From assembly GCA_026984045.1 (NCBI GenBank), contig JALSSV010000098.1, positions 46,098 to 110,097 on the forward strand: a stretch of 64,000 nt of DNA, written 5' to 3'. The notes under the pieces were generated by a model. The model ran no database searches. It was not told where the DNA came from and saw nothing but the letters and a program-made list of their open reading frames with translations. Source of the stretch: Chromatiales bacterium (GTDB lineage: Bacteria > Pseudomonadota > Gammaproteobacteria > UBA6429 > Thiohalophilaceae). Positions 7,928 through 19,441 of the stretch are shown piece by piece (position 1 is the stretch's first letter; every line of letters begins with the position of its first letter). Both the position numbers and the translations under genes were made by a program.

Positions 7928-8909
7928 AATTTGGTCCCCTCAGATAATGCCGTCGGATCTCCCGGCTCAACTGATACACGGCCATGGCATACAGGGCGCT
8001 GCGGTTGTAACGGCTGATCACGTAGAAGTTGTGCCACACCACCCAGTGCTCGGGACCGTCCGCGCCGTCCAGTTCGATGAGAGCGCCCTTGAGGTGCGGA
8101 GGCAGGCCCTGGGGCAGCACCACGCCCAGGGCCAGCAGATCGTCCTGGCTGTAATGGGGCGCGAGGTTGCCGTCGATCAGTTCCCGCCAGCGCTTGCCGT
8201 GCACCCGTACCCTGTGAGCGATCGGTTCGCCCGGATGCCAGCGATGGCGGTAGAAATAGTTGGCCACCGAGCCGATGGCGTCGGCCGGATCGTTCCACAG
8301 ATCCCGCTTGCCGTCACCATTGAAGTCCACCGCATAATGACGGAAGGAGCTGGGCATGAACTGGGGCAGGCCCATGGCACCGGCGTAGGAGCCGAGCTGC
8401 CCTTGCGGCGGGAGTTTTTCCTCGCGGGTCATGAGCAGGTATTCCTTCAGCTCCTTGCGGAAGAACCCGGCGCGGGGCGGATAGGCGAAGGCCAGGGTGG
8501 AGAGGGCCTCGAGCACGCGAAAGCGGCCGGCGTGGCGGCCATAGCGGGTCTCCACGCCGATGATGGCGACGATGATCTCTTCGGGGACGCCGTAGGTTTC
8601 CCGGGCCCGGGCCAGCAGATCGGCATGCTCGCGCCAGAAGCGCACGCCACCGTCGAGGCGATCGGGGGTGAGGAAGATGGGCCGGTATTCCTTCCAGGGC
8701 TTGCTCTCGGCGGGCCGCGAAATGGCGTCGAGAATCGACTGGTGCAGTTTCACGCCGGCAAACAGGGTTTGCAGTTGCCGGCGATCGAAATCGTGCTGGC
8801 GGACCATCTCGTCGATGAAGGCGCGCAGGGCTACCGGATCGGGCGCAGGGCGGGCCAGGGCCGAAAGGGGCAGGCACAGGCAGGCGAGCAGGAGCGGGAA
8901 AAACTTCAT
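7923..8909 (-). CDS. mltB: Lytic murein transglycosylase B
   Basis: 328 aa periplasmic enzyme that cleaves glycan strands with 1,6-anhydro ring formation. A signal peptide of about 18 residues (ends SALA) has no proper lipobox, so this is probably a soluble form. The catalytic Glu lies in IIGVETRYGRHAG; AGAMGLPQFMPSSFRHYAVDFNGDGKRDLWN is the usual MltB lobe with its Ca-like loop. The start is the ATG at 8909, 14 bases after the rodA stop. Its TAG stop is provided by a REP-like repeat. Cluster position with rodA, mrdA and rlpA supports a role in elongation-linked wall turnover. Confidence 0.95.
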   Translation of the reverse strand: MKFFPLLLACLCLPLSALARPAPDPVALRAFIDEMVRQHDFDRRQLQTLFAGVKLHQSILDAISRPAESKPWKEYRPIFLTPDRLDGGVRFWREHADLLARARETYGVPEEIIVAIIGVETRYGRHAGRFRVLEALSTLAFAYPPRAGFFRKELKEYLLMTREEKLPPQGQLGSYAGAMGLPQFMPSSFRHYAVDFNGDGKRDLWNDPADAIGSVANYFYRHRWHPGEPIAHRVRVHGKRWRELIDGNLAPHYSQDDLLALGVVLPQGLPPHLKGALIELDGADGPEHWVVWHNFYVISRYNRSALYAMAVYQLSREIRRHYLRGPNS

Positions 8910-8923
8910 GTCGCGTCCGGGGA

Positions 8924-10063
8924 TCAGGTGGCGATGAGCTTGCGGTGGGTCTGGATGGACATAAGCATACCGAAGGCGGCCATCAAGGTCACGATGGAAG
9001 TGCCGCCATAGCTGATCAGCGGCAGCGGCACGCCGACCACCGGGAGCAGGCCGCTGACCATGCCGATGTTCACGAACAGATAGACGAAGAAGGTCAGGGT
9101 GAGGCTGCCGGCCAGCAGCCGGCTGTAGGTATCCTGGGCCTGGGCGGCGATGTACAGGCCGCGGCCGATGACGAGCAGATACAGGGTCAGCAGCAGCATG
9201 GCGCCCAGGAAGCCGAATTCCTCCGAGAACACGGCGAAGATGAAGTCGGTGGAGCGTTCGGGCAGGAAGTCCAGGTGGGACTGGGTGCCGTTGAGCCAGC
9301 CCTTGCCGTAGGCCCCCCCCGAGCCGATGGCGATGGTGGACTGGATGATGTGGTAGCCGGCGCCCAGGGGATCGTTCTCGGGGTTGAGGAAGGTCAGCAC
9401 CCGGCGGCGCTGATAGTCGTGCAACAGATAGTGCCAGACCACCGGGGCGGCGGCGGAAAGGGTCAGGAACACGCCCAGCACCACGCGCCAGCGCAGGCCG
9501 GCCAACAGCAACACGAACAGACCGGAGCTGGCGATCAGCAGGGCGGTGCCGAGATCCGGCTGCTTGGCCACCAGCAGGGTGGGGAACAGCAGGATCCCGG
9601 TGGCCAGCAGCAGGCGCCGGCGGGTCGGCGGCAGGCCCGACTCGGAGAGGGTCCAGGCCACCATCATGGGCACCGCCAGTTTCATGATCTCCGAAGGCTG
9701 GAAACGGAACAGCCCCAGATCCAGCCAGCGCTGGGCGCCCTTGCCCACGTCGCCGATGACCAGCACCGCGATCAGCATCGCCAGGCCCACGCCGTACAGC
9801 CACGGCGACCAGAAGCGCAGGGTATAGGGATCGAACTGGGCGATGGCCAGCATCACGCCGAAGGCCAGCAGCAGGCGCAGGCCCTGGGCGATGACCTTGT
9901 CGGGATTCTGATCGGCGGCGCTGTAGAGCACGAACAGGCCCAGCCCAACCAGGATCAGCAGGCTCAGCAGCAGCGGCAGGTCGATGTGCATCTGCCGCAG
10001 CAGGCGCCGGCCCATGCCCAGGCGGTTGTCGTCGGTATAGGCCGGCGGATCGAGCAGGCTCAT
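8924..10063 (-). CDS. rodA: Rod-shape-determining glycosyltransferase RodA
   Basis: 379 aa SEDS-family membrane protein that polymerises lipid II during cell elongation, with PBP2 as its partner. About ten membrane segments are visible. Family motifs include FRFQPSEIMKLA, KQPDLGTALLI, GSGGAYGKGW, LPERSTDFIFAVFSEEFGF and VGVPLPLISYGGTS. The ATG overlaps the mrdA stop by four bases (ATGA at 10063-10060), so it is translationally coupled to PBP2. Confidence 0.97.
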   Translation of the reverse strand: MSLLDPPAYTDDNRLGMGRRLLRQMHIDLPLLLSLLILVGLGLFVLYSAADQNPDKVIAQGLRLLLAFGVMLAIAQFDPYTLRFWSPWLYGVGLAMLIAVLVIGDVGKGAQRWLDLGLFRFQPSEIMKLAVPMMVAWTLSESGLPPTRRRLLLATGILLFPTLLVAKQPDLGTALLIASSGLFVLLLAGLRWRVVLGVFLTLSAAAPVVWHYLLHDYQRRRVLTFLNPENDPLGAGYHIIQSTIAIGSGGAYGKGWLNGTQSHLDFLPERSTDFIFAVFSEEFGFLGAMLLLTLYLLVIGRGLYIAAQAQDTYSRLLAGSLTLTFFVYLFVNIGMVSGLLPVVGVPLPLISYGGTSIVTLMAAFGMLMSIQTHRKLIAT

Positions 10064-11922
10064 TCGCTTCTCCCCTGGCGCTGCATCCAGGCGTCGATCA
10101 GCTTGCGCGCGATGGGCGCCGCAGCCGAGCCGCCGTGGCCGCCGTTCTCCACGACCACCGCCACCGCGATGGTGGGTTTCTCCACCGGCGCGAAGGCGAT
10201 GAACAGGGCGTGGTCGCGGAGTTTCCGGTGCACTTCTTCCTCCTTGTATTCCTCGTCCTGCTTGATGCCGAAGACCTGGGCGGTGCCGGTCTTGCCGGCC
10301 AGGGTGTAGGTCAGTCCCCGGGCGATGCGGCGTGCAGTGCCATGGGGGCTGTTGACGACCTGGCGCATGGCGTCGATGATCGTATCCCAGTCGCTGCGGC
10401 GCACGATGGGCACCGGCGCCTGGGGCAGGGGCGCCACCGCTTGTCGCTCGGCGTTGTCCGGATCCTGGATGGCCATCACCATGCGCGGGGTCATGCGCTG
10501 GCCGTGGTTGGCCAGGGTGGCGGTGATGGTGGCCAGTTGCAGCGGCGTGGTGAGCATGAAGCCCTGGCCGATGCCGGCGATCAGGGTCTCGCCCGGATAC
10601 CAGACGGTGCGATAGGTGCGCCGTTTCCAGCTTGATGAGGGCAGCAGGCCCGACAGTTCCCCGCGAATGTCGATGCCCGTGCGCTTGCCGAGACCGAAGC
10701 GGGCCAGGTAGTCGTGGATGCGGTCGATGCCCAGACGCATGGCCAGATCGTAGAAGTACACGTCGCAGGACTCGACGATGGCCTTGGTCAGATCGGTCTC
10801 GCCGTGACCGGTCTTCTTCCAGTCCCGGTAGCGGCGCGGATCGTTCTTGAGCATGAACCAGCCGGGACAGTTGAGCGGTTCGTCGGCGCGAATTTCATCC
10901 AGTTCCAGGCCGGCCAGGCCGATGAAGGGCTTGATGGTGGAGCCGGGCGGATACTGCCCGCGCAGGGCGCGGTTGAACAGCGGCCGTTCCGGCGATTCAC
11001 GCAGCTGCTTGAAGGTGAGGGTGTCGAGGCCGTTGACGAACAGGTTGGGATCGTAGGTGGGCATGCTCACCAGCGCCAGCACCCCGCCATTGCGGGGATC
11101 GATGGCCACCAGCGCCCCGTTGCGCTCGCCGAAGGCCTGCTCGGCCACCCGCTGCAGGCGCACGTCCAGGTTCAGGTAGAGGTTGCGCCCCGGCTCGGGC
11201 AGGGTGCGTTCCAGCACCTTCAGGGTACGGCCCTGGGCGTTGGTCTCCACCTGCTGGAAACCCACGTGACCGTGCAGCAGTTCCTCGTAGGCCCGCTCGA
11301 TGCCCACCTTGCCGATGTGGCTGGTGCCCAGATAGTCGGAGGTGTCGAGGCGTTGCAGTTCCCGCTCGTTGATCCGGCCCACGTAGCCGATGGCATGGGC
11401 GGCCAGCTTGCCGAGGGGATAGTGGCGGGTCAGCTCGGCGCGGATCTGCACGCCCGGCAGGCGATACTGGTTGACCGCCAGGCGCGCCACTTCCGCGTCG
11501 CTGAGCCGAAAGCGCAGGGGCACGCCCTCGAAGCGCCGCTTCTTCCTGCGGTTGCGATGGAAGCGCAGCACGTCCTCGTCGCTGAGGGCGACCAGTTTCG
11601 CCAGTTCGTCGAGGGTTTTCGCCAGGTCGTCGATGTGCTCCGGCACCAGCTCCAGGGTGAAGCTCGGCAGATTCTGGGCCAGCAGCACGCCGTTGCGATC
11701 GTAGATGAGGCCGCGGGTGGGCGGGATGGGCAGCACGTTGACGCGGTTGTTCTCCGACAGGGTCGCGTAGTGATCCTGGTTGACGATCTGCAGCCAGAAC
11801 AGGCGCGCCACCAGCCCCAGGACCAGCACGCCGATCATCACCATCGCCACCACCAGGCGCTGCTGGAAGATGTGACTTTCGCGGAGATGATCCTTGAGCG
11901 CGAGTCCGGCAAGCTGGCCCAT
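10060..11922 (-). CDS. mrdA: Penicillin-binding protein 2 (elongasome transpeptidase)
   Basis: 620 aa class B PBP that cross-links new peptidoglycan in the elongasome. One N-terminal membrane segment (about 22-43) is followed by a dimerisation/pedestal domain and the transpeptidase domain. The active Ser is in PGSTIKPF, the second motif is SCD (VESCDVYFYDLA), and KTGTA comes near residue 520. I chose the ATG at 11922 (MGQLAGLALKDH), four bases after the mreD stop. It is followed by rodA with an ATGA overlap. Confidence 0.96.
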   Translation of the reverse strand: MGQLAGLALKDHLRESHIFQQRLVVAMVMIGVLVLGLVARLFWLQIVNQDHYATLSENNRVNVLPIPPTRGLIYDRNGVLLAQNLPSFTLELVPEHIDDLAKTLDELAKLVALSDEDVLRFHRNRRKKRRFEGVPLRFRLSDAEVARLAVNQYRLPGVQIRAELTRHYPLGKLAAHAIGYVGRINERELQRLDTSDYLGTSHIGKVGIERAYEELLHGHVGFQQVETNAQGRTLKVLERTLPEPGRNLYLNLDVRLQRVAEQAFGERNGALVAIDPRNGGVLALVSMPTYDPNLFVNGLDTLTFKQLRESPERPLFNRALRGQYPPGSTIKPFIGLAGLELDEIRADEPLNCPGWFMLKNDPRRYRDWKKTGHGETDLTKAIVESCDVYFYDLAMRLGIDRIHDYLARFGLGKRTGIDIRGELSGLLPSSSWKRRTYRTVWYPGETLIAGIGQGFMLTTPLQLATITATLANHGQRMTPRMVMAIQDPDNAERQAVAPLPQAPVPIVRRSDWDTIIDAMRQVVNSPHGTARRIARGLTYTLAGKTGTAQVFGIKQDEEYKEEEVHRKLRDHALFIAFAPVEKPTIAVAVVVENGGHGGSAAAPIARKLIDAWMQRQGRSE

Positions 11923-11926
11923 GACG

Positions 11927-12415
11927 TCAGGCAACCTGGTGACGGCGGCGGAGATGGCGCAGATAGAGATACACGGCCGGCCAGACCAGGCCACTGGTGA
12001 GCGCCGGCGCGATCACCGCCCACAGCCCCGGCGACTGGCCAATGAGCCCCTTGATCCAGATCACCACCAGCCCCTGCAGCATCACCAGCACGAACACGCT
12101 GACCCCCTGCTGCCAGAGGGGAAAGACCCGCAGGCGCTGGTGCAGGTGCAGGGTGAGGAAGGCCACCAGCGCCAGGGCCAGGGCATACTGGCCGAGCAGG
12201 GTGTCGCGCAGCACGTCCAGCAGCAGGCCGGTGATCCAGCCGATGGCCACGCCCACCCGCGCCGGCATGGCCATGGCCCAGTAGATCAGGGTCAGGGTCA
12301 CCCACTCGGGCCGATAGATTTCCAGCGCCCCCGGCAGGGGCAGGATGGCCAGGGCGAAAGCGCCGATGAAGGTCAGCGCGATCACGCCGCCGCCCTGATG
12401 GCGAGTCAGGCTCAT
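11927..12415 (-). CDS. mreD: Rod-shape-determining protein MreD
   Basis: 162 aa integral membrane protein with about five hydrophobic segments, an elongasome component that works with MreC. MSLTRHQGG is the chosen start at 12415, overlapping the mreC stop by four bases (ATGA). The pattern RPEWVTLTLIYWAMAMP and GWITGLLLDVL is typical of MreD. Usual family length is about 160 aa. Confidence 0.93.
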   Translation of the reverse strand: MSLTRHQGGGVIALTFIGAFALAILPLPGALEIYRPEWVTLTLIYWAMAMPARVGVAIGWITGLLLDVLRDTLLGQYALALALVAFLTLHLHQRLRVFPLWQQGVSVFVLVMLQGLVVIWIKGLIGQSPGLWAVIAPALTSGLVWPAVYLYLRHLRRRHQVA

Positions 12416-13287
12416 CCCTCGTCCTCCGGCTTGCCAAAGGCGCAGGGATTGCCCGGCCGCTCGCTCAGGCCCGGCCACACCAGCAGCACTTCGCGGCTGC
12501 GGGTCAGGCGGGCGGACGGGGCCACCACGATATGGGCGAAGGGCAGGCGTGGATTGACCTCCACGCGAATCACCTTGCCCACCGGATAGCCGGCGGGGAA
12601 CACGCAGCCCAGGCCCGAGGTGACCAGCAGATCGCCTTCCCGCACGTCGGCGTTGTTGGGCAGGTGCAACAGTTCCAGGTGATCCTCGGTGCCGCTGCCC
12701 ACGGCGATGGCCCGCAGGCCGTTGCGGGCCACCTGCACCGGCAGGGCGTGATTGGGATCGGTGATCAGCATCGCGGTGCTGGACCAGGGGTTGACGTGGA
12801 TCAGCTTGCCCATCACGCCGTCGGCATCGACCAGGGGCTGGCCGGGATACAGGGTGTCGTCGCGGCTGCCCTTGTTGATGACCACCGCCTTCCGATAGGG
12901 ATCGAGATCCACCGCCAGCAACTCGGCGATCAGTACCCGGTCGCCCACCCGCTTGGCCGACTGCAGCAGTTCCCGCAACTGGCGGTTCTCGGTTTCGATG
13001 AAGGTCAGCTTCTGGAGCTGGCTGCGCAGGGCGGCGTTTTCGCGGCGCAGGGCTTCGTTCTCTTCCTGCAGGTGTTCGCGGCTGGTGAAGCTGTCGCCGG
13101 CCCAGTCGAGCAACTGGGCGGGAATGTTCACGGCGTACTGCAACGGATAGACCAGCACCGCCAGCCCGCCCCGCACTTGGCGGATGGCGTCGGTGCGCTG
13201 GTCGAGGGTCATGAGGGTGATCGACAGGGCAGCCAGCAGCAGCAGGCGGGTGCCGATCGAGGGGCCCTGGACGAACAGCAGTTTAAC
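12412..13287 (-). CDS. mreC: Rod-shape-determining protein MreC (unusual GTT start)
   Basis: 291 aa if started at 13287. A bitopic periplasmic scaffold of the elongasome: N-terminal membrane helix (about 12-30), coiled coil (about 65-105: EENEALRRENAALRSQLQ), then two beta domains. The family N-terminus (M-K-x-x-F-x-x-G-P-S) aligns with V-K-L-L-F-V-Q-G-P-S, whose first codon is GTT. A perfect GGAGG at 13298-13294 ends six bases before it. No ATG, GTG or TTG is in frame between there and a remote start 28 codons upstream, whose peptide is repeat-derived. CTG at 13281 is an alternative. Overlaps mreD by four bases. Confidence 0.9.
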   Translation of the reverse strand, partial: VKLLFVQGPSIGTRLLLLAALSITLMTLDQRTDAIRQVRGGLAVLVYPLQYAVNIPAQLLDWAGDSFTSREHLQEENEALRRENAALRSQLQKLTFIETENRQLRELLQSAKRVGDRVLIAELLAVDLDPYRKAVVINKGSRDDTLYPGQPLVDADGVMGKLIHVNPWSSTAMLITDPNHALPVQVARNGLRAIAVGSGTEDHLELLHLPNNADVREGDLLVTSGLGCVFPAGYPVGKVIRVEVNPRLPFAHIVVAPSARLTRSREVLLVWPGLSERPGNPCAFGKPEDEG

Positions 13288-13302
13288 GGCGAACCTCCGG
13301 GA

Positions 13303-13347
13303 GCGCAGGGACGAGGGACGCGGGACGACGCCTGCATGGATGCAGGC
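13303..13347. repeat. Family B repeat and hairpin in the mreB-mreC gap
   Basis: 13303-13327 holds AGGGACGAGGGACGCGGGAC, a family B unit. It is next to a perfect 8-bp hairpin, GCCTGCAT / ATGCAGGC with a 2-nt loop, at 13330-13347. Together they lie just upstream of the mreC ribosome binding site and could affect mreC translation. Confidence 0.5.
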
Positions 13348-13448
13348 GGTAGAGCGACGCAGGACGCCCAAGCCGAGGGGCGACGAGCGGAATCGCCTTG
13401 TCCCGTTTCATGGGACCGACGGGAGCGGGGTTCGTTCCGGCGAGGCGG

Positions 13449-14989
<1,541 letters not shown>

Positions 14990-15013
14990 ACCCGCAGCCG
15001 GAATCCCCGAATC

Positions 15014-16468
15014 ATGCATGACAAGAACCTGACCGAACTGGCGGCCGGCCTGCGCGCCGGCGACTTCTCCAGCGAGGAGCTGACCCGCGCCTGCCTGGAG
15101 CGCATCGCCGCCCATGACGGCGAGCTCAACAGCTTCATCACCGTGGACGAGGAGCGGGCCCTGGAACAGGCCCAGGCCGCCGACCGCAGGCTGGCCGCCG
15201 GCGAGGCCGGCCCGCTCACCGGCATTCCGGTGGCGCAGAAGGACATCTTCTGCACCGACGGCGTGCTCACCACCTGCGCCTCGCGCATGCTGGAGAACTT
15301 CGTGGCGCCCTACAGCGCCACGGTGGTGGAGAAGTTCGATGCCGCCGGCGCGGTGATGATCGGCAAGACCAACATGGACGAGTTCGCCATGGGCTCGTCC
15401 AACGAAACCAGTTACTACGGTCCGGTGCGCAATCCCTGGAACCCGGACACGGTGCCGGGCGGCTCCTCCGGCGGTTCGGCCGCGGCGGTGGCCGCGCGCC
15501 TGGTGCCGGCGGCCACCGGCACCGACACCGGCGGCTCGATCCGCCAGCCGGCGGCCCTGTGCGGCGTCACCGGCCTCAAGCCCACCTACGGCCGGGTCTC
15601 GCGCTGGGGCATGATCGCCTTCGCCTCGAGCCTCGACCAGGGCGGTCCCATCGCCCGCAGCGCCGAGGACGCGGCCCTGCTGCTGGGCGTGATGGCCGGC
15701 TTCGACGAGCGGGACTCCACCGCCATCGACCGGCCGGTGCCCGACTACACGGCCACCCTGGACGACGATATCCGGGGCTTGAAGATCGGCCTGCCGAAGG
15801 AATACTTCGGCGAAGGGCTGGAGGCGGGCGTGGCCCGTGCGGTGGAGGCGGCGCTCGACGAATACCGCCGGCTCGGCGCAGAGGTGGTCGAGATCAGCCT
15901 GCCCCACACCCACCTGGCGGTGCCGGCCTACTACGTGGTGGCGCCGGCCGAGTGTTCCTCCAACCTGTCGCGCTTCGACGGCGTGCGCTTCGGCCATCGC
16001 TGCGAGAACCCCGAGGATCTCGAGGATCTCTACAAACGCTCCCGGGGCGAGGGCTTCGGCGACGAAGTCAAGCGGCGCATCATGATCGGCACCTATGCCC
16101 TCTCGGCCGGCTATTACGACGCCTACTATCTCAAGGCCCAGAAGGTACGGCGCCTGATCCGCGACGACTTTGCCCGGGCCTTCGAACAGGTGGACGTGAT
16201 CATGGGGCCCACCACCCCTTCGCCGGCCTTCCGCCTCGGCGAGAAGACCGACGATCCCATCACCATGTACCTGTCCGACATCTACACCATCGCCGTCAAC
16301 CTGGCCGGCCTGCCGGGCCTCTCCCTCCCCGCCGGCTTCGTCGACGGCCTGCCCGTGGGGCTGCAGATCATCGGCAACGACTTCGAGGAAGCCCGCCTGC
16401 TCAACGTGGCGCACCAATACCAGCAGGTGACCGATCATCACAAATGCATTCCTTCGGGCTTTGAATGA
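15014..16468 (+). CDS. gatA: Asp/Glu-tRNA amidotransferase subunit A (glutaminase)
   Basis: 484 aa amidase-signature enzyme that releases ammonia from glutamine for GatB. The catalytic Ser-cisSer-Lys residues lie in VAQKDIF (Lys, about 76) and [11 protein letters not shown]...[11 protein letters not shown] (Ser near 152 and 176). [17 protein letters not shown] is a family hallmark. Starts 24 bases after gatC. A family C repeat begins three bases after its stop. Confidence 0.97.
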   Translation: MHDKNLTELAAGLRAGDFSSEELTRACLERIAAHDGELNSFITVDEERALEQAQAADRRLAAGEAGPLTGIPVAQKDIFCTDGVLTTCASRMLENFVAPYSATVVEKFDAAGAVMIGKTNMDEFAMGSSNETSYYGPVRNPWNPDTVPGGSSGGSAAAVAARLVPAATGTDTGGSIRQPAALCGVTGLKPTYGRVSRWGMIAFASSLDQGGPIARSAEDAALLLGVMAGFDERDSTAIDRPVPDYTATLDDDIRGLKIGLPKEYFGEGLEAGVARAVEAALDEYRRLGAEVVEISLPHTHLAVPAYYVVAPAECSSNLSRFDGVRFGHRCENPEDLEDLYKRSRGEGFGDEVKRRIMIGTYALSAGYYDAYYLKAQKVRRLIRDDFARAFEQVDVIMGPTTPSPAFRLGEKTDDPITMYLSDIYTIAVNLAGLPGLSLPAGFVDGLPVGLQIIGNDFEEARLLNVAHQYQQVTDHHKCIPSGFE

Positions 16469-16471
16469 ACG

Positions 16472-16573
16472 GAAAAATCCAACGCAAAGGCGCAAAGACG
16501 CAGAGAGCGCGAAGGAAATCATGTCATCCTCTCTGCGTTCTTTGCGCCTTTGCGGCTTTGCGTTGACATTTTC
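16472..16573. repeat. Family C repeat, copy 2, with inverted partner
   Basis: The unit at 16472-16507 starts GAAAAATCCAACGCAAAGGC three bases after the gatA stop. An imperfect inverted partner at about 16529-16573 ends CTTTGCGTTGACATTTTC. The pair can fold into a long stem between gatA and gatB, ending only a few bases before the gatB ribosome binding site (AGGA at 16574). Confidence 0.8.
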
Positions 16574-16585
16574 AGGAACATGAAT

Positions 16586-18022
16586 ATGGAATGGGAAACC
16601 GTCATCGGGCTGGAGATCCATACCCAGCTCGCCACCAGGTCCAAGATCTTCTCCGGCGCCGCCACCGCCTATGGGGCGGCGCCCAACACCCAGGCCTGTG
16701 CGGTCGATCTGGGCCTGCCAGGGGTGCTGCCGGTGCTCAACAAGGCGGTGGTGGAGATGGCCATCCGTTTCGGCCTGGCCATCGAGGCGCAGATCGCGCC
16801 CCTGTCGGTGTTCGCGCGCAAGAACTACTTCTACCCGGATCTGCCCAAAGGCTACCAGATCAGCCAGTACGAGCTGCCCATCGTCGGGCTCGGCCGGATC
16901 ACCATCGAGCTGGAGGACGGCCACAGCAAGGTCATCGGCATCACCCGCGCGCACCTCGAGGAGGATGCCGGCAAGTCGCTGCACGAGGACTACCACGGCA
17001 TGACCGGCATCGATCTCAACCGCGCCGGCACGCCGCTGCTGGAGATCGTCTCCGAGCCGGATCTGCGCTCGCCCGCCGAGGCGGTGGCCTACATGAAGAA
17101 GATCCACGCCCTGGTGCGCTATCTCGAGATCTCCGATGGCAACATGCAGGAAGGTTCCTTCCGCTGCGACGCCAACGTCTCGGTGCGGCCGAAGGGTTCC
17201 CACGAGTTCGGCACCCGCACCGAGCTGAAGAACATCAATTCCTTCCGCTTCGTGGAGAAGGCCATCGAATACGAGGTGGAACGCCAGATCGAGATCCTCG
17301 AGTCGGGCGGCGCCGTGGTCCAGGAGACCCGCCTGTTCGATCCGGACAAGGGCGAGACCCGGCCCATGCGCTCCAAGGAAGAGGCGATGGACTACCGCTA
17401 CTTCCCCGATCCGGATCTGCTGCCGGTGGAAATCACCCCGGAGATGATCGAGAAAGTGCGCGCCGAAATGCCGGAGTTGCCCGACGCCAAGCGTCAGCGC
17501 TTCATGGCCGACCATGGCCTCTCCGAATACGATGCCGGCATCCTCACCGCCTCCCGCGAGCTGGCCGACTACTTCGAGGCCGTGGCGCGGGTGGCCGGCG
17601 ATGCCAAGCTGGCCGCCAACTGGGTGATGGGTGAACTCACCGGCTATCTCAATCGTGAGAATCTCGAGATCGACCAGGCGAAGGTGAGTGCCGAACGGCT
17701 CGGCGGCCTGCTCAAGCGGATCCTCGACAACACCATCTCGGGCAAGATCGCCAAGGAGGTGTTCGAGGCCATGTGGGCGGGGGAAGGCGATGCCGACGAG
17801 ATCATCGAGCGCCGCGGCCTCAAGCAGATCACCGACACCTCGGCCCTCGAGGCCATGGTGGACGAGGTGATCGCCGCCAACCCCAAACAGGTGGAACAGT
17901 TCCGCGCCGGCAAGGAAAAGGTACTGGGCTTCTTCGTCGGCCAGATCATGAAAGCCACCCAGGGCAAGGCCAACCCCGCCCAGGTCAACCAACTGCTGCG
18001 CGAGAAACTCAAGGGCAATTAA
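16586..18022 (+). CDS. gatB: Asp/Glu-tRNA amidotransferase subunit B
   Basis: 478 aa. GatB binds the mischarged tRNA and performs the ATP-dependent amidation using ammonia from GatA. The catalytic domain opens [14 protein letters not shown] and contains [15 protein letters not shown] and [13 protein letters not shown]; the C-terminal helical YqeY-like tail runs from about 400. I chose the ATG at 16586 (MEWETV), eight bases after AGGA. An ATG six bases earlier is too close. The gene ends 52 bases before a long inverted-repeat element. Confidence 0.96.
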   Translation: MEWETVIGLEIHTQLATRSKIFSGAATAYGAAPNTQACAVDLGLPGVLPVLNKAVVEMAIRFGLAIEAQIAPLSVFARKNYFYPDLPKGYQISQYELPIVGLGRITIELEDGHSKVIGITRAHLEEDAGKSLHEDYHGMTGIDLNRAGTPLLEIVSEPDLRSPAEAVAYMKKIHALVRYLEISDGNMQEGSFRCDANVSVRPKGSHEFGTRTELKNINSFRFVEKAIEYEVERQIEILESGGAVVQETRLFDPDKGETRPMRSKEEAMDYRYFPDPDLLPVEITPEMIEKVRAEMPELPDAKRQRFMADHGLSEYDAGILTASRELADYFEAVARVAGDAKLAANWVMGELTGYLNRENLEIDQAKVSAERLGGLLKRILDNTISGKIAKEVFEAMWAGEGDADEIIERRGLKQITDTSALEAMVDEVIAANPKQVEQFRAGKEKVLGFFVGQIMKATQGKANPAQVNQLLREKLKGN

Positions 18023-18074
18023 ACAACCGGCCCGATTGGGCCAATACTTTCACTTCGGTATGGCATTTGGCACG

Positions 18075-18184
18075 CCCCTGAGTCCGGGGAGACGTTTCGT
18101 GACGCGCCGTGAATACCTCCCTGTAGGCTCGACGGCCGCGTCCCTGCGGCCGACGGTCACGAAACGTCTCCCCGGACTCAGGGG
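18075..18184. repeat. Family G long inverted repeat, copy 1 (perfect 29-bp arms)
   Basis: The left arm 18075-18103 (CCCCTGAGTCCGG...CGTGAC) and right arm 18156-18184 are exact reverse complements. The 52-nt loop contains CGCCGTGAATAC, TGTAGG and an inner CGGCCGC/GCGGCCG hairpin (18133-18152). It starts 52 bases after the gatB stop. It is the relative of 22080-22191. In the rest of the 329-base gene-free gap 18023-18351 I see only a REP-like unit at 18247. Confidence 0.9.
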
Positions 18185-18246
18185 CTCTGTACCTGTAACA
18201 AAGGGATGTCCTGAATTTGCAAAGGCCATTGCGGGTTGACGCACAG

Positions 18247-18271
18247 TGTAGGAGCGGCGCCCTCGCCGCGA
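18247..18271 (+). repeat. Family E REP-like unit, copy 1
   Basis: Begins TGTAGGAGCGGCG, then CCCT and CGCCGCGA: a GTAG head and a 6-7 bp stem. Other copies are at 19240, 20058 and (inverted) 20160. Confidence 0.75.
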
Positions 18272-18351
18272 CGAACCGGGGCGATCGGAAAGAAACCTGT
18301 TGATGCCGCCACACCCTTGTATCTTTTCGCCTGTATCTTTTCTCTGACGTC

Positions 18352-19224
18352 ATGAACGATCTTCTCCAACGCTTCCTTTTCGAGCACGCCGACATCCGCG
18401 GTGATCTCGTGCACCTGGACGCCACCTGGCAGGCGGTGCTGGCGAAGCACGACTACGCCCCGCCGGTGCGCGCGCTGCTGGGGCAGGCCATGGCCGCGGC
18501 CCTGCTGCTGTCGGCCACGCTGAAGCAGCAGGGCCGGCTGACCATCCAGATCCAGGGCGAGGGGCCGGTTTCCTTTCTGGTGGTGGAGTGCACGGCCGAG
18601 CGAACCCTGCGCGGCCTGGCCCATGCCGATGACGATGTCACCACCACCGATTTGCGCGCGCTGGTGGGCCGGGGACGCCTGGCCATCACCCTGGAGCCGG
18701 AGGCCGACGGCGAACGCTACCAGAGCATCGTGGAGCTGAGCGGCGCCAGCCTGGCCGAGGCCATCGAGAACTATCTGGATCGGTCCGAGCAGCTCGACAC
18801 CCGTCTGTGGCTGGCCGTGGACGGCGCCCGGGCCGCCGGGCTGCTGATCCAGAAGCTGCCCGAATCGGGGCGCGTCGGCGACACGGACGCCTGGAACCGG
18901 ATCGGCCAGCTCTCCGGCACGATTTCCGCGCAGGAACTGCTGGCGCTGCCGGCCCGCGAGATCATCCATCGCCTCTATCACGAGGAAGACGTGCGGGTGT
19001 TCGAGCCGGAGCCGGTCTGTTTCCGCTGCAACTGCAGCCGCGAACGGGTGGCCGACATGCTGCGCACCCTCGGTCACGAGGAAGTGCGCGCCATCGTCGC
19101 CGACGAGGGCAGCGTGCAGGTGACCTGCGAGTTCTGTCACCACAAGTACGAGTTCGACGCGGTGGACAGCGAACAACTGTTCGCCGCCGATTTTCCGCCC
19201 GCGGCACCGCGAACCCGCCAATAA
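18352..19224 (+). CDS. hslO: Redox-regulated chaperone Hsp33
   Basis: 290 aa cytoplasmic holdase activated by oxidation. The C-terminal zinc site is complete: CFRCNC (CxxCxC arrangement, near residues 223-228) and CEFC (CxxC, near 258-261). The N-terminal domain carries GQAMAAALLLSATLK and LTIQIQGEGPVSFLVVE, typical of the family. The start MNDLLQRFLFEHADIRGDLV matches other Hsp33 proteins. It is alone on its transcript, flanked by repeats. Confidence 0.97.
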   Translation: MNDLLQRFLFEHADIRGDLVHLDATWQAVLAKHDYAPPVRALLGQAMAAALLLSATLKQQGRLTIQIQGEGPVSFLVVECTAERTLRGLAHADDDVTTTDLRALVGRGRLAITLEPEADGERYQSIVELSGASLAEAIENYLDRSEQLDTRLWLAVDGARAAGLLIQKLPESGRVGDTDAWNRIGQLSGTISAQELLALPAREIIHRLYHEEDVRVFEPEPVCFRCNCSRERVADMLRTLGHEEVRAIVADEGSVQVTCEFCHHKYEFDAVDSEQLFAADFPPAAPRTRQ

Positions 19225-19239
19225 AGGCGTTCCTTCATT

Positions 19240-19345
19240 TGTGGGAGCGGCGCCCTCGCCGCGATAACGCGGTGGCGGGGCGCCGGGGACGGGTAGCGGG
19301 AAAAAGCGTCATGGGGGTTGACAGCAACCCGTCACCCGCGACCGC
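19240..19345. repeat. Family E unit (copy 2) followed by family D pair
   Basis: 19240-19264 reads TGTGGGAGCGGCGCCCTCGC then CGCGA, a REP-like unit with a variant head. It is followed by GACGGGTAGCGGGAA (about 19288) and an inverted GCAACCCGTCACCCGC (about 19325). This is a degenerate family D inverted pair of the GGTAGCGGGTAGCGGG type. Confidence 0.6.
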
Positions 19346-19441
19346 AATTTCGCAACAGGCCGCGATACCTGACCGGGATTGATCCGGATCAACGTCTGTC
19401 CCGATCCGCTTGTTCAAACTGCCACAAACAGGAGGCGCGGT

